From assembly GCF_000472785.1 (NCBI RefSeq), contig NZ_AXAL01000022.1, forward strand, positions 74,810 through 138,809: 64,000 bases of DNA, given 5' to 3'. Position numbers and translations under genes: made by a program. The notes below the pieces were generated by a model, which was not told the DNA's origin, did not search any database, and saw nothing but the letters and a program-made list of their open reading frames with translations. This document shows positions 24,454 to 33,739 of this stretch, in pieces. Numbering within the stretch: position 1 is the first letter of the stretch; each line of letters opens with the position of its first letter. The DNA comes from Mesorhizobium loti CJ3sym (GTDB lineage Bacteria > Pseudomonadota > Alphaproteobacteria > Rhizobiales > Rhizobiaceae).

Positions 24454-25040
24454 TGCGGGTTCTCGTGGTCTATTGCCATCCCGTGCCCGAAAGCTTCTGC
24501 GCGTCGATCCGCGACACCGCCATGGAGGTTCTGAAGGCGAGGGGCTGGCAGGTGCGGCTGCTCGACCTCTATGCCGAGAAATTCGATCCGGTGATGGGCT
24601 GCGAGGAACGGCGCAGCTACAATGACCAGGCGCCGGAGGACCCAGCGCTAAAGCCGCATTTCGAACTGCTCGCTTGGGCCGAGGCGATCCTGTTCGTCTA
24701 TCCGACCTGGTGGTACGGGCTGCCGGCGATGCTGAAGGGCTGGCTCGATAGGGTGTGGGCCACCGATGTCGCCTTCAAGCTGCCTGTCGGCAAGGGGCGG
24801 ATCAAGTCGCTGATGACGCATGTCACCAAGGTCGGTGTCATCACAACTTGCGGCGCGCCGACCTGGTGGAGCGTCGTCGTCGGCCAGCCCGGACGCAAGA
24901 CCTTGCTGCGCGGCATGCGGGCGCTATGCGCGACGCGCTGCAGGACGTTCTTCCTGGCGCATTATCTGATGGATGCCTCGACGCCAAAGACGAGGACGGC
25001 GTTTTTGGCGAAGGTGCGGGTGAAGCTGGAAAGGTTTTAG
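24453..25040 (+). CDS. NAD(P)H dehydrogenase (quinone)-like flavodoxin-fold protein 2
   Basis: This 195-residue paralogue of the preceding protein has MRVLVVYCHPVPESFCASIR at the start and FVYPTWWYGLPAMLKGWLDR as flavin loop. The two share the DLYAEDFDP/DLYAEKFDP motif. Two adjacent, non-identical copies suggest a heterodimer or two related steps. It is the last gene of the operon that starts at 18491; the intergenic repeat at 25044-25224 follows right away. Confidence 0.85.
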   Translation: MRVLVVYCHPVPESFCASIRDTAMEVLKARGWQVRLLDLYAEKFDPVMGCEERRSYNDQAPEDPALKPHFELLAWAEAILFVYPTWWYGLPAMLKGWLDRVWATDVAFKLPVGKGRIKSLMTHVTKVGVITTCGAPTWWSVVVGQPGRKTLLRGMRALCATRCRTFFLAHYLMDASTPKTRTAFLAKVRVKLERF

Positions 25041-25043
25041 CTT

Positions 25044-25224
25044 CTTCGCCCCGTTTACGGGGGAGGTGAGGAATGGTTCGCGCAGCGAACGAAAAAGCCA
25101 ATTGCTTGGCTTTTCGAATGACGAACGGCGGCAGGCAGATGAGGCGCAGCGCGAACTTTCGAATGCTAGCGCCGCCCCCCATCCGGCCCTATCGGGCCAC
25201 TTTCTCCCTGTGAACGGGGCGAAG
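25044..25224. repeat. Intergenic repeat with terminal inverted repeats
   Basis: The ends CTTCGCCCCGTTTACGGGGG (25044-25063) and CCCTGTGAACGGGGCGAAG (25206-25224) are near-perfect inverted repeats flanking about 140 bp without a gene. It resembles dispersed rhizobial intergenic elements and could fold as RNA to terminate both convergent operons, whose stops lie at 25040 and 25232. Confidence 0.6.
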
Positions 25225-25231
25225 GAGGACA

Positions 25232-27679
25232 CTACATCTTCACCCGCTCCGCCTTCGGATCATACATCGGCTTCAGCGACGCCTCCGCCGCGAAACGCTC
25301 GCCGGCGATTTCGATCTCGTAGGACGAGGCCAGCACATCCGCCTCGCTTTCTCCCTGGCACGGCACATAACCCAGCCCAATCGCGCCGCCGAGGTGATGG
25401 CCGTAATTGCCTGATGTGATCGGGCCGACGATCTTGCCGTCGCGCAGGATTGCTTCGTTGTGGAAGAGCAGCGGCTGCGGGTCTTTCAGGCGAAACTGCA
25501 CGAGCCGGCGTGACAGGCCGACTTCCTTCTTCTTCAGCACGGCATTGCGGCCGATGAACTCGCCCTTGGCAGTTTTGACCGCAAAGCCGAGGCCGGCCTC
25601 CAGCACATTGTCCTCGTCGGTGATGTCATGGCCGAAATGGCGAAAGGCCTTTTCGATGCGGCAGGAATCGAGCGTATGCAGGCCACAGAGTTTCAAGCCG
25701 ACATCGGCGCCTGCCTCGTCGATCGCCTCGAAGACATGGGCGGCCTGGTCCGTTGAGACGTAAAGCTCCCAGCCGAGTTCGCCGACATAGGTGACGCGGT
25801 GGGCGCGGGCCAGCCCCATGCCGATCTCGATCTCCTGGAACGTGCCGAACGGGTTGTTCTCGTTGGAGAAATCGTTGGGGCTGACCTTCTGGATCAGTTT
25901 TCGCGCATCCGGGCCCATCAGGCACAGCACGCTTTCGGCTGCCGTGACATCGGTGACGACGACGAATTCGTCGCCGACGTGCCGGCGCACCCAGGCCAGA
26001 TCGCGCTGCAGAGTGGCACCCGGCACGACGAGGAAGTAGGCCGTATCCGAGAGCCTGGACACGGTGAGGTCGCTCTCGATGCCGCCGCGCTGGTTGAGCA
26101 TCTGCGTGTAGACGATCTTGCCGGGCGCCACATCCATGTCGTTGGCGCAGAGTTTTTGCAAGAAGGCACAGGCGTCGCGGCCCTCGACACGGATCTTGCC
26201 AAACGAGGTCATATCGAACAGGCCGACCTTGTTACGGACGGCCAGGTGCTCCTCGCGCTGGTTGTCGAACCAGTTCTGCCGCTTCCAGGAATAGCGGTAT
26301 TCGCGCTCCTGTCCCTCGCGGGCGAACCAGTTGGCGCGCTCCCAGCCGGCGACCTCGCCGAACACGGCGCCGCGCGCCTTCAGATGCTCGTGCAGCGGCG
26401 AGCGCCTGACATTCCTCGACGTTGCCATCTGGCGATAGGGGAAATGATCGGCATAGAGCAGGCCGAGCGTTTCGGAGACGCGTTCCTTGAGATAGCGGCG
26501 GTTCTTCTGGAACGGCTGGGCGCGGCGGATGTCGACTTCCCAGAGATCGAAGGGCGCTTCGCCGTCGTTGATCCATTGTGCCAGCGCCATGCCGGCGCCG
26601 CCGGAGGAGACGATGCCGATCGAATTGTAGCCGGTCGCCATCCAGTAGCCCCGGAGTTCCGGCGCCTCGCCGAGATAGTAGCGATCGTCCGGGGTAAAAC
26701 TCTCGGGGCCGTTGAAGAAGGTGTGGATGCCGGCGGTGGCCAGCATCGGCATGCGGTTGACGCCCATTTCGAGGATAGGCTCGAAATGGTCCATGTCCTC
26801 GGGCAATTGGTCGAAGCAGAAATCCTCGCGGATGCCGTCCATGCCCCAGGGCTTGGCCACCGGCTCGAAGGCGCCGAGCATCATCTTGCCGGCGTCTTCC
26901 TTGTAGTAGGCACACTCGTCCGGCACGCGCAGCACCGGCAACCGGCCGAGGCCAGCGATCGGTTCGGTGACGAGATAGAAATGCTCGCAGGCATGCAGCG
27001 GAATTGTGACGCCGTTCTGAGCGCCGAGTTCACGCGCCCACATGCCGGCACAGTTGACGACGATGTCGGCTTCGATGGTGCCTTGCTCTTCGCCTTGCGC
27101 CCAGGACACGCCGGTGACGCGGCCGGCTTTGGTGTGAACCTTGGTGACCTTCACATTCTCGACGATGGTGGCGCCGCGCTGGCGCGCACCCTTGGCCAAG
27201 GCCATGGCAATGTTGGCCGGATCGCACTGGCCGTCGAGCGGCAGGTGCACGGCACCGACGACGTCGGACACGTTGAGATGCGGGTACATCTGTTTGACTT
27301 CGTTGGGTGAAATCTCGCGCACGTCGACATCGAAGGCGCGCGCCAACGACGCCTGCCGGTAGATTTCGTGCTTGCGCTCCTCGGTCAACGCCACCGTGAT
27401 CGAGCCGACCTGGCGCATGCCGGTACCGACTTCGGTCTCGGCTTCCAGCTTGACGTAGAGGTCGGCCGAATATTTCGCCAGCCGCGTCATGTTCTGCGAG
27501 CCGCGCAGCTGGCCGATCAGGCCGGCGGCGTGCCACGTCGTGCCCGAGGTCAGCTGCTTGCGTTCCAAAAGCACGATGTCGGTCCAGCCGAGCTTGGCCA
27601 AGTGATAGGCGACCGAACAGCCGGAAACGCCGCCGCCGATGATGACGGCGCGGGCCTTGGTGGGGATGGTCTTGGTCAT
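25232..27679 (-). CDS. FAD-dependent N-demethylase (dimethylglycine/sarcosine dehydrogenase type) with GcvT domain
   Basis: This 815-residue protein has a DAO-type FAD domain (about 9-400; GGGVSGCSVAYHL nucleotide motif). His50 in TSGTTWHAAG corresponds to the histidine that binds FAD covalently in mammalian dimethylglycine dehydrogenase. The C-terminal half (about 440-810) is a GcvT/aminomethyltransferase domain with VGLFDMTSFGKIRVEGRDAC and YVGELGWELYVSTD, which would bind tetrahydrofolate and catch the removed methyl as methylene-THF. It is the last gene of the minus-strand operon led by the XRE gene. Exact substrate (dimethylglycine, sarcosine or a related N-methyl amino acid) cannot be read from sequence. 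Confidence 0.88.
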   Translation of the reverse strand: MTKTIPTKARAVIIGGGVSGCSVAYHLAKLGWTDIVLLERKQLTSGTTWHAAGLIGQLRGSQNMTRLAKYSADLYVKLEAETEVGTGMRQVGSITVALTEERKHEIYRQASLARAFDVDVREISPNEVKQMYPHLNVSDVVGAVHLPLDGQCDPANIAMALAKGARQRGATIVENVKVTKVHTKAGRVTGVSWAQGEEQGTIEADIVVNCAGMWARELGAQNGVTIPLHACEHFYLVTEPIAGLGRLPVLRVPDECAYYKEDAGKMMLGAFEPVAKPWGMDGIREDFCFDQLPEDMDHFEPILEMGVNRMPMLATAGIHTFFNGPESFTPDDRYYLGEAPELRGYWMATGYNSIGIVSSGGAGMALAQWINDGEAPFDLWEVDIRRAQPFQKNRRYLKERVSETLGLLYADHFPYRQMATSRNVRRSPLHEHLKARGAVFGEVAGWERANWFAREGQEREYRYSWKRQNWFDNQREEHLAVRNKVGLFDMTSFGKIRVEGRDACAFLQKLCANDMDVAPGKIVYTQMLNQRGGIESDLTVSRLSDTAYFLVVPGATLQRDLAWVRRHVGDEFVVVTDVTAAESVLCLMGPDARKLIQKVSPNDFSNENNPFGTFQEIEIGMGLARAHRVTYVGELGWELYVSTDQAAHVFEAIDEAGADVGLKLCGLHTLDSCRIEKAFRHFGHDITDEDNVLEAGLGFAVKTAKGEFIGRNAVLKKKEVGLSRRLVQFRLKDPQPLLFHNEAILRDGKIVGPITSGNYGHHLGGAIGLGYVPCQGESEADVLASSYEIEIAGERFAAEASLKPMYDPKAERVKM

Positions 27680-28857
27680 GCGGCCTCGCGGCGATAGCTG
27701 GAAGCAAAACGGCGCAGCCGAAGTGCGGCTTCTTGGAGAATCGGCTCCGGCTGACAGAGGCTGATCCGGATGTGGCCGGCGGCGGCTTCGCCGAAGCTGG
27801 AGCCCGGCATCACGCCGACATTCTCCTTGTCGAGGAAAGCGAAGGCGAATTTCTCGTCGTCGGGTTCGACCTCAGATATGTCGAGCATGACATACATGCC
27901 GCCTTCGGAACCGCGCAGGGCGACATCGTTCATGCCGCGCACGGCGTCGATGAAGACCGTGCGGCGTGCCGCGTAGCGCTCGGCGATGTCCTTCACGCCG
28001 TAGTGGTTCTCCAGCGCCTCGGCGCAGGCGACCGAGATGAAGGCCGGCAGGCCGTAGGTCGTCACCAGATTGAGATTGATGAGCAGCGTGATCATCTCTT
28101 GCGGACCGGTCAACCAGCCCATGCGCCAGCCGGTCATGCCATGGCTCTTGGACATGGAATTGATGACCAGCGTGCGCTCGGCCATGCCGGGCAGCGAGCG
28201 CGGCGACACATGCTCGCCGCCGCCCAGCGTCCAGTAGACCTCGTCCGACAGCAGCCAGAGGTCGTGCTCGCGGCAGATTTCGGCCAGCTGTTCCAGCCGC
28301 TCGCGCGAATAGACCGCACCGGTCGGGTTGTTCGGCGTGTTGATCAGGATGGCGCGTGTGTTGGGCTTGAGTGCAGCGCGGATCATGTCGGCGTGCGGCT
28401 GGAAACCATCCTCGGCCGGCGTCTCGACGACGGTGAAACTGGCACCGGCGGCGCTGAACGTGTTGGGGTAGGTGGCGTAGTAGGGGGCAACGACGATGGC
28501 GTGGTCGCCCTGGTCGAGCACGGCCTGCACGGCAGCGTAGAGTGCGGCCTGGCCGCCGGGCGTGGCGATGACCTGATCCGGTGTCGTCTCCACACCGGTG
28601 CAAGCGCTGGAGGCCGCCGCCATCGCTTGGCGCAGGCGGGGCAGGCCCGGCAGCGGCGTGTAGTGGTGATTGCTGCCGCGAACAGCAGTCACGCAGGCCT
28701 CGATCGTTTGCGAGGGCGTGTCGAAATCATGGTCGCCGACCGACAGCATGATGATGTCTTCGCCGGCCGCCTTGCGCGCCCATGCGGCGGAATGGACTTC
28801 CCAGCCGTCCTTGCCGGAAGGCACGATGCCGGAAATGCGCGATGATGGTTTTGGCAT
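27676..28857 (-). CDS. Class I PLP aminotransferase
   Basis: This 393-residue fold-type I aminotransferase shows SVGDHDFDTPSQTIEACVTA, ATPGGQAALYAAVQAVLDQG, INTPNNPTGAVYS, LLSDEVYW and the PLP lysine in INSMSKSHGMTGWRMGW. RISLCQPEP has the carboxylate-binding Arg. The ATG at 28857 overlaps the homocysteine methyltransferase stop by one base (TAATG). A longer frame to 28941 lacks conserved residues. Substrate is unknown; in this operon it could handle glycine, a methylated amino acid or its keto product. Confidence 0.85.
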   Translation of the reverse strand: MPKPSSRISGIVPSGKDGWEVHSAAWARKAAGEDIIMLSVGDHDFDTPSQTIEACVTAVRGSNHHYTPLPGLPRLRQAMAAASSACTGVETTPDQVIATPGGQAALYAAVQAVLDQGDHAIVVAPYYATYPNTFSAAGASFTVVETPAEDGFQPHADMIRAALKPNTRAILINTPNNPTGAVYSRERLEQLAEICREHDLWLLSDEVYWTLGGGEHVSPRSLPGMAERTLVINSMSKSHGMTGWRMGWLTGPQEMITLLINLNLVTTYGLPAFISVACAEALENHYGVKDIAERYAARRTVFIDAVRGMNDVALRGSEGGMYVMLDISEVEPDDEKFAFAFLDKENVGVMPGSSFGEAAAGHIRISLCQPEPILQEAALRLRRFASSYRREAA

Positions 28858-29756
28858 TAGTGAACTCCCGAGATCTGGTAGCCGGCCTTTTCGAGCCGGT
28901 CGCGCAGCGCAGCGATATGGGCAGGGCCGACTTCGCAGCAACCACCGACGATGTCGGCGCCGGCCGCGACCCAGCCAATGGCCTGATCGGCATAGGCCTC
29001 CGGATCGAGGTCGTGGCGCGCATGCAGCACATCGACAGTGCCGCCATGCTTGAGCGCCTCGGTGGATGTGAAGCCGTTGGCATAGGCACCGACCGGGCCG
29101 CCGAGGTCGATCAATTCAGGCAAAGCCGCGGTGATCGCTTCGGGCCGGCAGCAATTGATCAGCCGTGCCGCGACCGGCAGGTCGCCCAGTGCTGAGGACG
29201 CGGCAGCTAGGGCTTCGCCGCTGCGCAGCCTTGGCGTACCATGATCGGCGAGCGTCCACGACACCCAGACAGGCTTGCCGCTTTCTGATGCCGCGGTGAC
29301 GGCCGCGCGCGCTTCCTCGGCCGAAGCCATGGTCTCGCACAGGAAGAGATCGACGCCATCCGCCTGCTCGGCAACGATGCGGCGGTAGATGTCGAGCGTC
29401 TCCTGATAGGAAATGGTCAACGCCGGCGCGTAGCTGCCGAAGAGTGGCGACAGGCAGCCAGCGATCGCGGCATCGCCGGCTTGCTCGCAGGCTTGTCGGG
29501 CAAGCTCGATGCCACGCTTCTGCAAAGGCTTGAACAGGTCCTCGGCGCCCTCTCGCGCCAGGCGTTCGGGTGTCGCCGAATAGGTGTTGATGGTGATGAC
29601 GCGAGCGCCGGCGCGGATGAATTCGGCATGCAGGCCGCGCACCAGATCGGGTTCGTCGATCAGCACCCGGGCCGACCACAACGGCGTCGGCTCGGATTTG
29701 CTGCGGCGGACCAGTTCCTGGCCCATGCCGCCATCGGTGAGGATGATCGTCTTCAT
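28857..29756 (-). CDS. Homocysteine S-methyltransferase family protein
   Basis: This 299-residue protein is of the betaine-homocysteine/S-methylmethionine methyltransferase barrel. It starts ILTDGGMGQELVRR. The zinc site is formed by INCCRPEAI and VGGCCEVGPAHI. TINTYSATPERLAREG and LFLCETMASAEEARAA are further marks. Betaine, dimethylsulfoniopropionate-type or S-methylmethionine could donate the methyl. In an operon with two GcvT-containing demethylases, transfer of betaine's first methyl to homocysteine is a coherent role and would give dimethylglycine. Confidence 0.85.
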   Translation of the reverse strand: MKTIILTDGGMGQELVRRSKSEPTPLWSARVLIDEPDLVRGLHAEFIRAGARVITINTYSATPERLAREGAEDLFKPLQKRGIELARQACEQAGDAAIAGCLSPLFGSYAPALTISYQETLDIYRRIVAEQADGVDLFLCETMASAEEARAAVTAASESGKPVWVSWTLADHGTPRLRSGEALAAASSALGDLPVAARLINCCRPEAITAALPELIDLGGPVGAYANGFTSTEALKHGGTVDVLHARHDLDPEAYADQAIGWVAAGADIVGGCCEVGPAHIAALRDRLEKAGYQISGVH

Positions 29757-32206
29757 GCGCGCAGCCTCTCGTTCTTTGGATCCCAGAGCGGTTCATCGTT
29801 CTGCACGACCGCCTTGAAACGGTCGCCGAAGATTTCGACCTCGACGGCGGTCCCGGGCTCTGTCAAATCGACGCGCAGCACGCCGAGCGCGATCGACTTG
29901 TCGATGCGATGGCCCCAGCCGCCTGACGTGGTCTCGCCGACGATCTGGCCGCCGTGCCACAGCGTCGACATGTAGGGCGCGTCGCAATCGCCGGGGTTTT
30001 CTACCACCAGCGTGACGAAACGCTTCTTCACGCCCTGCTGCTTTTCGTTCTGCAGTGCGGCCTTGCCGCGAAAGTCGGGCTTTTCCCATTTGACGAAGCG
30101 TTCCAGCCCACCCTGCAGGATGGAATAGTCGGTCGACAGATCACCCTTCCAGGTACGGTAGCCCTTCTCCAGCCTGAGCGAATCCAGCGCGTACATGCCG
30201 AACGGCTTCAGGCCATGCTTCTGCCCGGCCGCCCAGATAGCGTCGAAGATGGCGGCCGTGTCCTCGATCTTGGTGTGGATTTCCCAGCCGAGTTCGCCGG
30301 CGAAGGAAACGCGCACCAATTGGCACCAGCGCCCTGATATCTGCGCCGACTGGTGCGAAAGCCAGGGCAACGACAGGTCGGCGTCCGTCAAACCAGAGAG
30401 GATGTCGCGTGATTTCGGGCCGGACAGGATCTGGCAACTGAGAGCCTCGGTGAGATTTTGCAGAGTGAGCTCATTGGGCTGCGGCAGATGGTTCTGCAGC
30501 CACTCCAGGTCATGCTGCTCCGCCACTGAAGCGGTGATCAAAAAGAAGAGATCCTCGGCAAGCGCCATGATCGACATCTCGGTGACGATACGGCCCTTGT
30601 CGTCCGAGAAGTAACCGAGGCCGATGCGGCCAGGTTTTGGCACAAGACCGGTGATCATCGTCGCCAGCCATTCACGCGCGCCAGGGCCTTGCAACCGGAA
30701 GCGTGAGAAGCCCGGTAGGTCCAAAATCCCGGCGGCGTCGCGCACTGCCAGGCATTCCTCGCGCACGCGATGCTGCCAGGGGCCCTCGCGACGGAAGGTG
30801 AGCGTTGCTTCCTCGGAGATATCGTCGCCGGGCTGCGCGTACCAGGTGGCGCGCTCCCAGCCATTATAGGCATCGAAGCGGCCGCCTAGCGCCTTGGTGC
30901 GGTCGTGGATCGGTGACAGTTTGCGGTCGCGCCCTTCCGGCCATGCATGGCGGGGGAACTGGATGGCGTATTCGTTGCCGTAGATTTCCAGGCCCTTGGC
31001 GACGCAATAGTCCGGTGCAGAGGCGAAGGAGGTGAAGCGGCGCGGATCGCAGGACCACATGTCCCATTCGGTCTGGCCTTGGGTCACCCATTCCGCCAGC
31101 ACCTTGCCGGCGCCGCCGCCCTGGGCGATGCCGAAGGTGAAGACACAGGCCTCGAAAGCGTTGGGAACGCCAGGCATCGGCCCGATCAGCGGATTGCCAT
31201 CAGGCGCATAGGGGATAGGGCCGTTGATGACCTTGGACAGGCCGGCGGTGCCCAGGATCGGCACGCGGGCGACGGCGTCGGCCAGATAATGTTCGAGACG
31301 ATCGAGATCGTCGGGGAAGAGCTGGAAGGAGAAGTCGTCCGGCATCTGATCGCCAGGGGTGGCCCAGTGCGCCCGGCAATTGCGCTCATAGGGGCCGAGA
31401 TTCATGCCCGCCTTTTCCTGGCGCAGATAGTAGGAGGTGTCGACATCGCGCAGCAGCGGCAGCTTCTTGCCCTGTTCTTTCGACCATGCGGCGAGTTCGG
31501 GGATTTCCTCGAACAGGATGTATTGATGGCTCATCACCATCATCGGCACCTCGCGGCCGAATATCTTGCCGACTTCGGCGGCACGATAGCCGGCGGCGTT
31601 GACAACGATCTCGCAGCGGATCTCGCCTTGCGGCGTGGCGACCACCCATTCGTCGTTCTCACGGCGCACGCCTGTCACAGGGCAGAAGCGGATGATCTTC
31701 GCACCCATGTCGCGGGCGCCCTTGGCCAATGCCTGGGTGAGCTGCGCCGGGTCGATGTCACCGTCGCTCGGGTCGTAGAGCGCACCCTTCAGGTCATGCG
31801 TCTCAATGAAGGGATAGCGACGCTTGATCTCGTCGACGCCGACCACGTCGATGTCCATGCCCTGGTAGCGGCCCATGCCCTTGGCGCGCTGGAACTCCTG
31901 CATGCGCTCCTTCGAATGGGCGAGCCGCAGCGAACCGGTGACGTGATAGTTCATGGGATAGTCGACTTCGGCGCCCAGGCCCCGGTAAAGCTCGGTCGAA
32001 TAGCGCTGCATATTCATAAGCGACCAGGACGAGGAGAAGGTCGGCACATTGCCGGCGGCGTGCCAGGTCGAGCCTGAGGTGAGCTCGTTCTTTTCCAAAA
32101 GCACGCTGTCGGTCCAGCCTGCCTTGGCGAGATGATAGAGCGAGGAGGTGCCGACCACGCCACCTCCGATGATCACCACGCGCGCCGTGCTCGGCAAACC
32201 CGCCAT
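29753..32206 (-). CDS. FAD-dependent N-demethylase (dimethylglycine dehydrogenase type) with GcvT domain
   Basis: This 817-residue protein has the same architecture as the 25232-27679 protein. The FAD domain begins VVIIGGGVVGTSSLYHLAKAG, and His49 in LTSGSTWHAAGNVP is the candidate covalent FAD ligand. The GcvT domain occupies about 440-815 (DAAGILDLPGFSRFRLQG, SFAGELGWEIHTK). It overlaps the homocysteine methyltransferase gene by 4 nt (ATGA), so a three-gene translational unit follows. The two proteins are clearly diverged, suggesting successive substrates such as dimethylglycine and sarcosine. Confidence 0.88.
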   Translation of the reverse strand: MAGLPSTARVVIIGGGVVGTSSLYHLAKAGWTDSVLLEKNELTSGSTWHAAGNVPTFSSSWSLMNMQRYSTELYRGLGAEVDYPMNYHVTGSLRLAHSKERMQEFQRAKGMGRYQGMDIDVVGVDEIKRRYPFIETHDLKGALYDPSDGDIDPAQLTQALAKGARDMGAKIIRFCPVTGVRRENDEWVVATPQGEIRCEIVVNAAGYRAAEVGKIFGREVPMMVMSHQYILFEEIPELAAWSKEQGKKLPLLRDVDTSYYLRQEKAGMNLGPYERNCRAHWATPGDQMPDDFSFQLFPDDLDRLEHYLADAVARVPILGTAGLSKVINGPIPYAPDGNPLIGPMPGVPNAFEACVFTFGIAQGGGAGKVLAEWVTQGQTEWDMWSCDPRRFTSFASAPDYCVAKGLEIYGNEYAIQFPRHAWPEGRDRKLSPIHDRTKALGGRFDAYNGWERATWYAQPGDDISEEATLTFRREGPWQHRVREECLAVRDAAGILDLPGFSRFRLQGPGAREWLATMITGLVPKPGRIGLGYFSDDKGRIVTEMSIMALAEDLFFLITASVAEQHDLEWLQNHLPQPNELTLQNLTEALSCQILSGPKSRDILSGLTDADLSLPWLSHQSAQISGRWCQLVRVSFAGELGWEIHTKIEDTAAIFDAIWAAGQKHGLKPFGMYALDSLRLEKGYRTWKGDLSTDYSILQGGLERFVKWEKPDFRGKAALQNEKQQGVKKRFVTLVVENPGDCDAPYMSTLWHGGQIVGETTSGGWGHRIDKSIALGVLRVDLTEPGTAVEVEIFGDRFKAVVQNDEPLWDPKNERLRA

Positions 32207-32227
32207 GTTTGTCTCCCAGAAATTGAC

Positions 32228-32824
32228 TCAATAGACGGGTGGCGAAACCACCCAGATGATAACCGCGGGTTCCGTGCCCGGATTGCGCCAGCGATAGGGC
32301 TTGCCTTCGAAGCGGAAGGAATCGCCTTCACCGAGCCGGTGCCAGATACCAGCTATCTCGATCTCGAAAATACCCGAGGCGATGTAGCCGGCTTCCTCGG
32401 TCGGCCGCAGCTGCTCGGTCTTCATCTCCGCGCCTGCCGCGAAGATCGAGCGCACCATCTCGAAGCTGCCGCCCAGATCGGGCGACAGAAGTTCCTCCAC
32501 CAGGCCGGTTTCGCTGGTGCCAAGCGTGCGGCGCCTGCCGGCGCGCACCACCACGCCGCGCTCGCTCTCGACCGGCACGTCATGGCTGAAGAACAGGCTG
32601 ATCGGCACGCCGAACAGTTCGGCAAAGGCCCTGAGGTCGCTCAGCGACGGCGTCGACAGGCCGCGCTCGACCTGGCTGACCCAGCCGACCGAACGGCCGA
32701 GTTTCAGCGCGATCTCGGCCAGCGTCAGCCCGCGCGCCCTGCGCAGCGCCCTGATATCGCTGGCCAGCACCCGTTCGTCAGGTCCCTGCAATGTTCGTGC
32801 AGTAGGGGAGGGCAAAACGCTCAC
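32228..32824 (-). CDS. XRE-cupin transcriptional regulator of the demethylase operon
   Basis: This 198-residue regulator has an XRE HTH at about residues 20-78 (DIRALRRARGLTLAEIALKL, GRSVGWVSQVERGLSTPSLS) and a cupin sensor at about 110-195 (SIFAAGAEMKTEQLRPTEEA, GIWHRLGEGDSFRFEGKPYR). Such proteins (PuuR-like) sense small amines or amino acids. It is 21 nt upstream of the 817-residue demethylase gene and co-oriented, so it heads the operon. The divergent 171-bp spacer to the nitroreductase carries three TCATGAAA half-sites that are its likely operator. Confidence 0.88.
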   Translation of the reverse strand: MSVLPSPTARTLQGPDERVLASDIRALRRARGLTLAEIALKLGRSVGWVSQVERGLSTPSLSDLRAFAELFGVPISLFFSHDVPVESERGVVVRAGRRRTLGTSETGLVEELLSPDLGGSFEMVRSIFAAGAEMKTEQLRPTEEAGYIASGIFEIEIAGIWHRLGEGDSFRFEGKPYRWRNPGTEPAVIIWVVSPPVY

Positions 32825-32825
32825 T

Positions 32826-32872
32826 TCATGAAAAATTCCATTCGAATTTCATGAGAGATCAAGCTCATGAAA
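32826..32872. promoter_or_regulatory. Triple TCATGAAA operator in divergent promoter region
   Basis: TCATGAAA occurs at 32826-32833 and 32865-32872, and its exact inverse TTTCATGA at 32847-32854. The 21- and 18-bp spacings put the half-sites about two helical turns apart, on similar faces. The first copy starts 2 bp before the XRE start codon. Binding would repress both the XRE-led operon and the divergent nitroreductase gene. The binder is inferred. Confidence 0.55.
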
Positions 32873-32995
32873 AAATCAAGTGGATTTTCACCGATGCTCA
32901 AGATTTGCTTGCAGGATTTTGATGGTTCATGCAAAGGCTCCGCCTTGACCGGCGAGTGGGGACGTCCGATCGACACAAAGGCTAAGGGACGGCCC

Positions 32996-33700
32996 ATGCT
33001 GGAAAAGAAGGCTCGAATCACGGCTGATGCCGAGATCGTCGACGAGGCGATCATATCGCGCCGTTCCGTGCGCGCATTTCTGCCCGACCTGATCGACGAC
33101 GAGACGATCCGCGACATTCTGGCGGTTGCGGCACGCGCGCCGTCAGGCACCAACATGCAGCCATGGCGGGTCTACGTTACCAAGGGCGAGACCAAGCAAC
33201 AGATCACAGATGCTGTTCTGAATTCCGGTATCCGGGCTGAAAAGGCCGACTGGGATGAATACAAATATTATCCGACCCAGTTCTTCGAACCGTATCTCAC
33301 CCGCCGCCGTGCCAATGGCTTTGGTCTCTATGGCGCGCTCGGCATCGGCCGCCGCGAAGTCGACAAGATGCGTGCCCAGCACGACCGCAACTTCGTCTTC
33401 TTCGATGCACCGGTCGGCATGATCTTCACCATCGATCGCCGTCTCAACCAGGGTTCTTGGATCGACTATGGCATGTTCCTGCAGAACATCATGGTCGCGG
33501 CCAGGGGCAGGGGCCTGCACACTTGTCCGCAGGCAGCCTTCGCGCCCTATCACCGGCAGATCCGGCCGGTGCTCAATATTCCCGACGAGGAGATCGTCGT
33601 CTGCGGCATGGCGCTTGGCTACGAAGACACGTCCAAGCCCGAAAACGCTTTTCGCACCGATCGCGTGCCGCTGGAAGAGTGGGTGACGTTCAGCGAATAG
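32996..33700 (+). CDS. Nitroreductase-family flavoprotein
   Basis: This 234-residue FMN-dependent reductase has ISRRSVRAFLPDLIDDETIR, AARAPSGTNMQPWRVYVT and VVCGMALGYED, typical of the NfnB/BluB-like fold. The ATG at 32996 follows AAGGGA; the frame extends back to 32867 but that segment lacks family residues and runs through the operator. It is divergent from the XRE-demethylase operon and probably coregulated. Substrate unknown; it does not carry the marks that separate BluB from other nitroreductases as far as I can tell. Confidence 0.83.
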   Translation: MLEKKARITADAEIVDEAIISRRSVRAFLPDLIDDETIRDILAVAARAPSGTNMQPWRVYVTKGETKQQITDAVLNSGIRAEKADWDEYKYYPTQFFEPYLTRRRANGFGLYGALGIGRREVDKMRAQHDRNFVFFDAPVGMIFTIDRRLNQGSWIDYGMFLQNIMVAARGRGLHTCPQAAFAPYHRQIRPVLNIPDEEIVVCGMALGYEDTSKPENAFRTDRVPLEEWVTFSE

Positions 33701-33739
33701 AGCGGCTGCCCGATCGAAGATTTGGCCGGCTCGCGCTGG

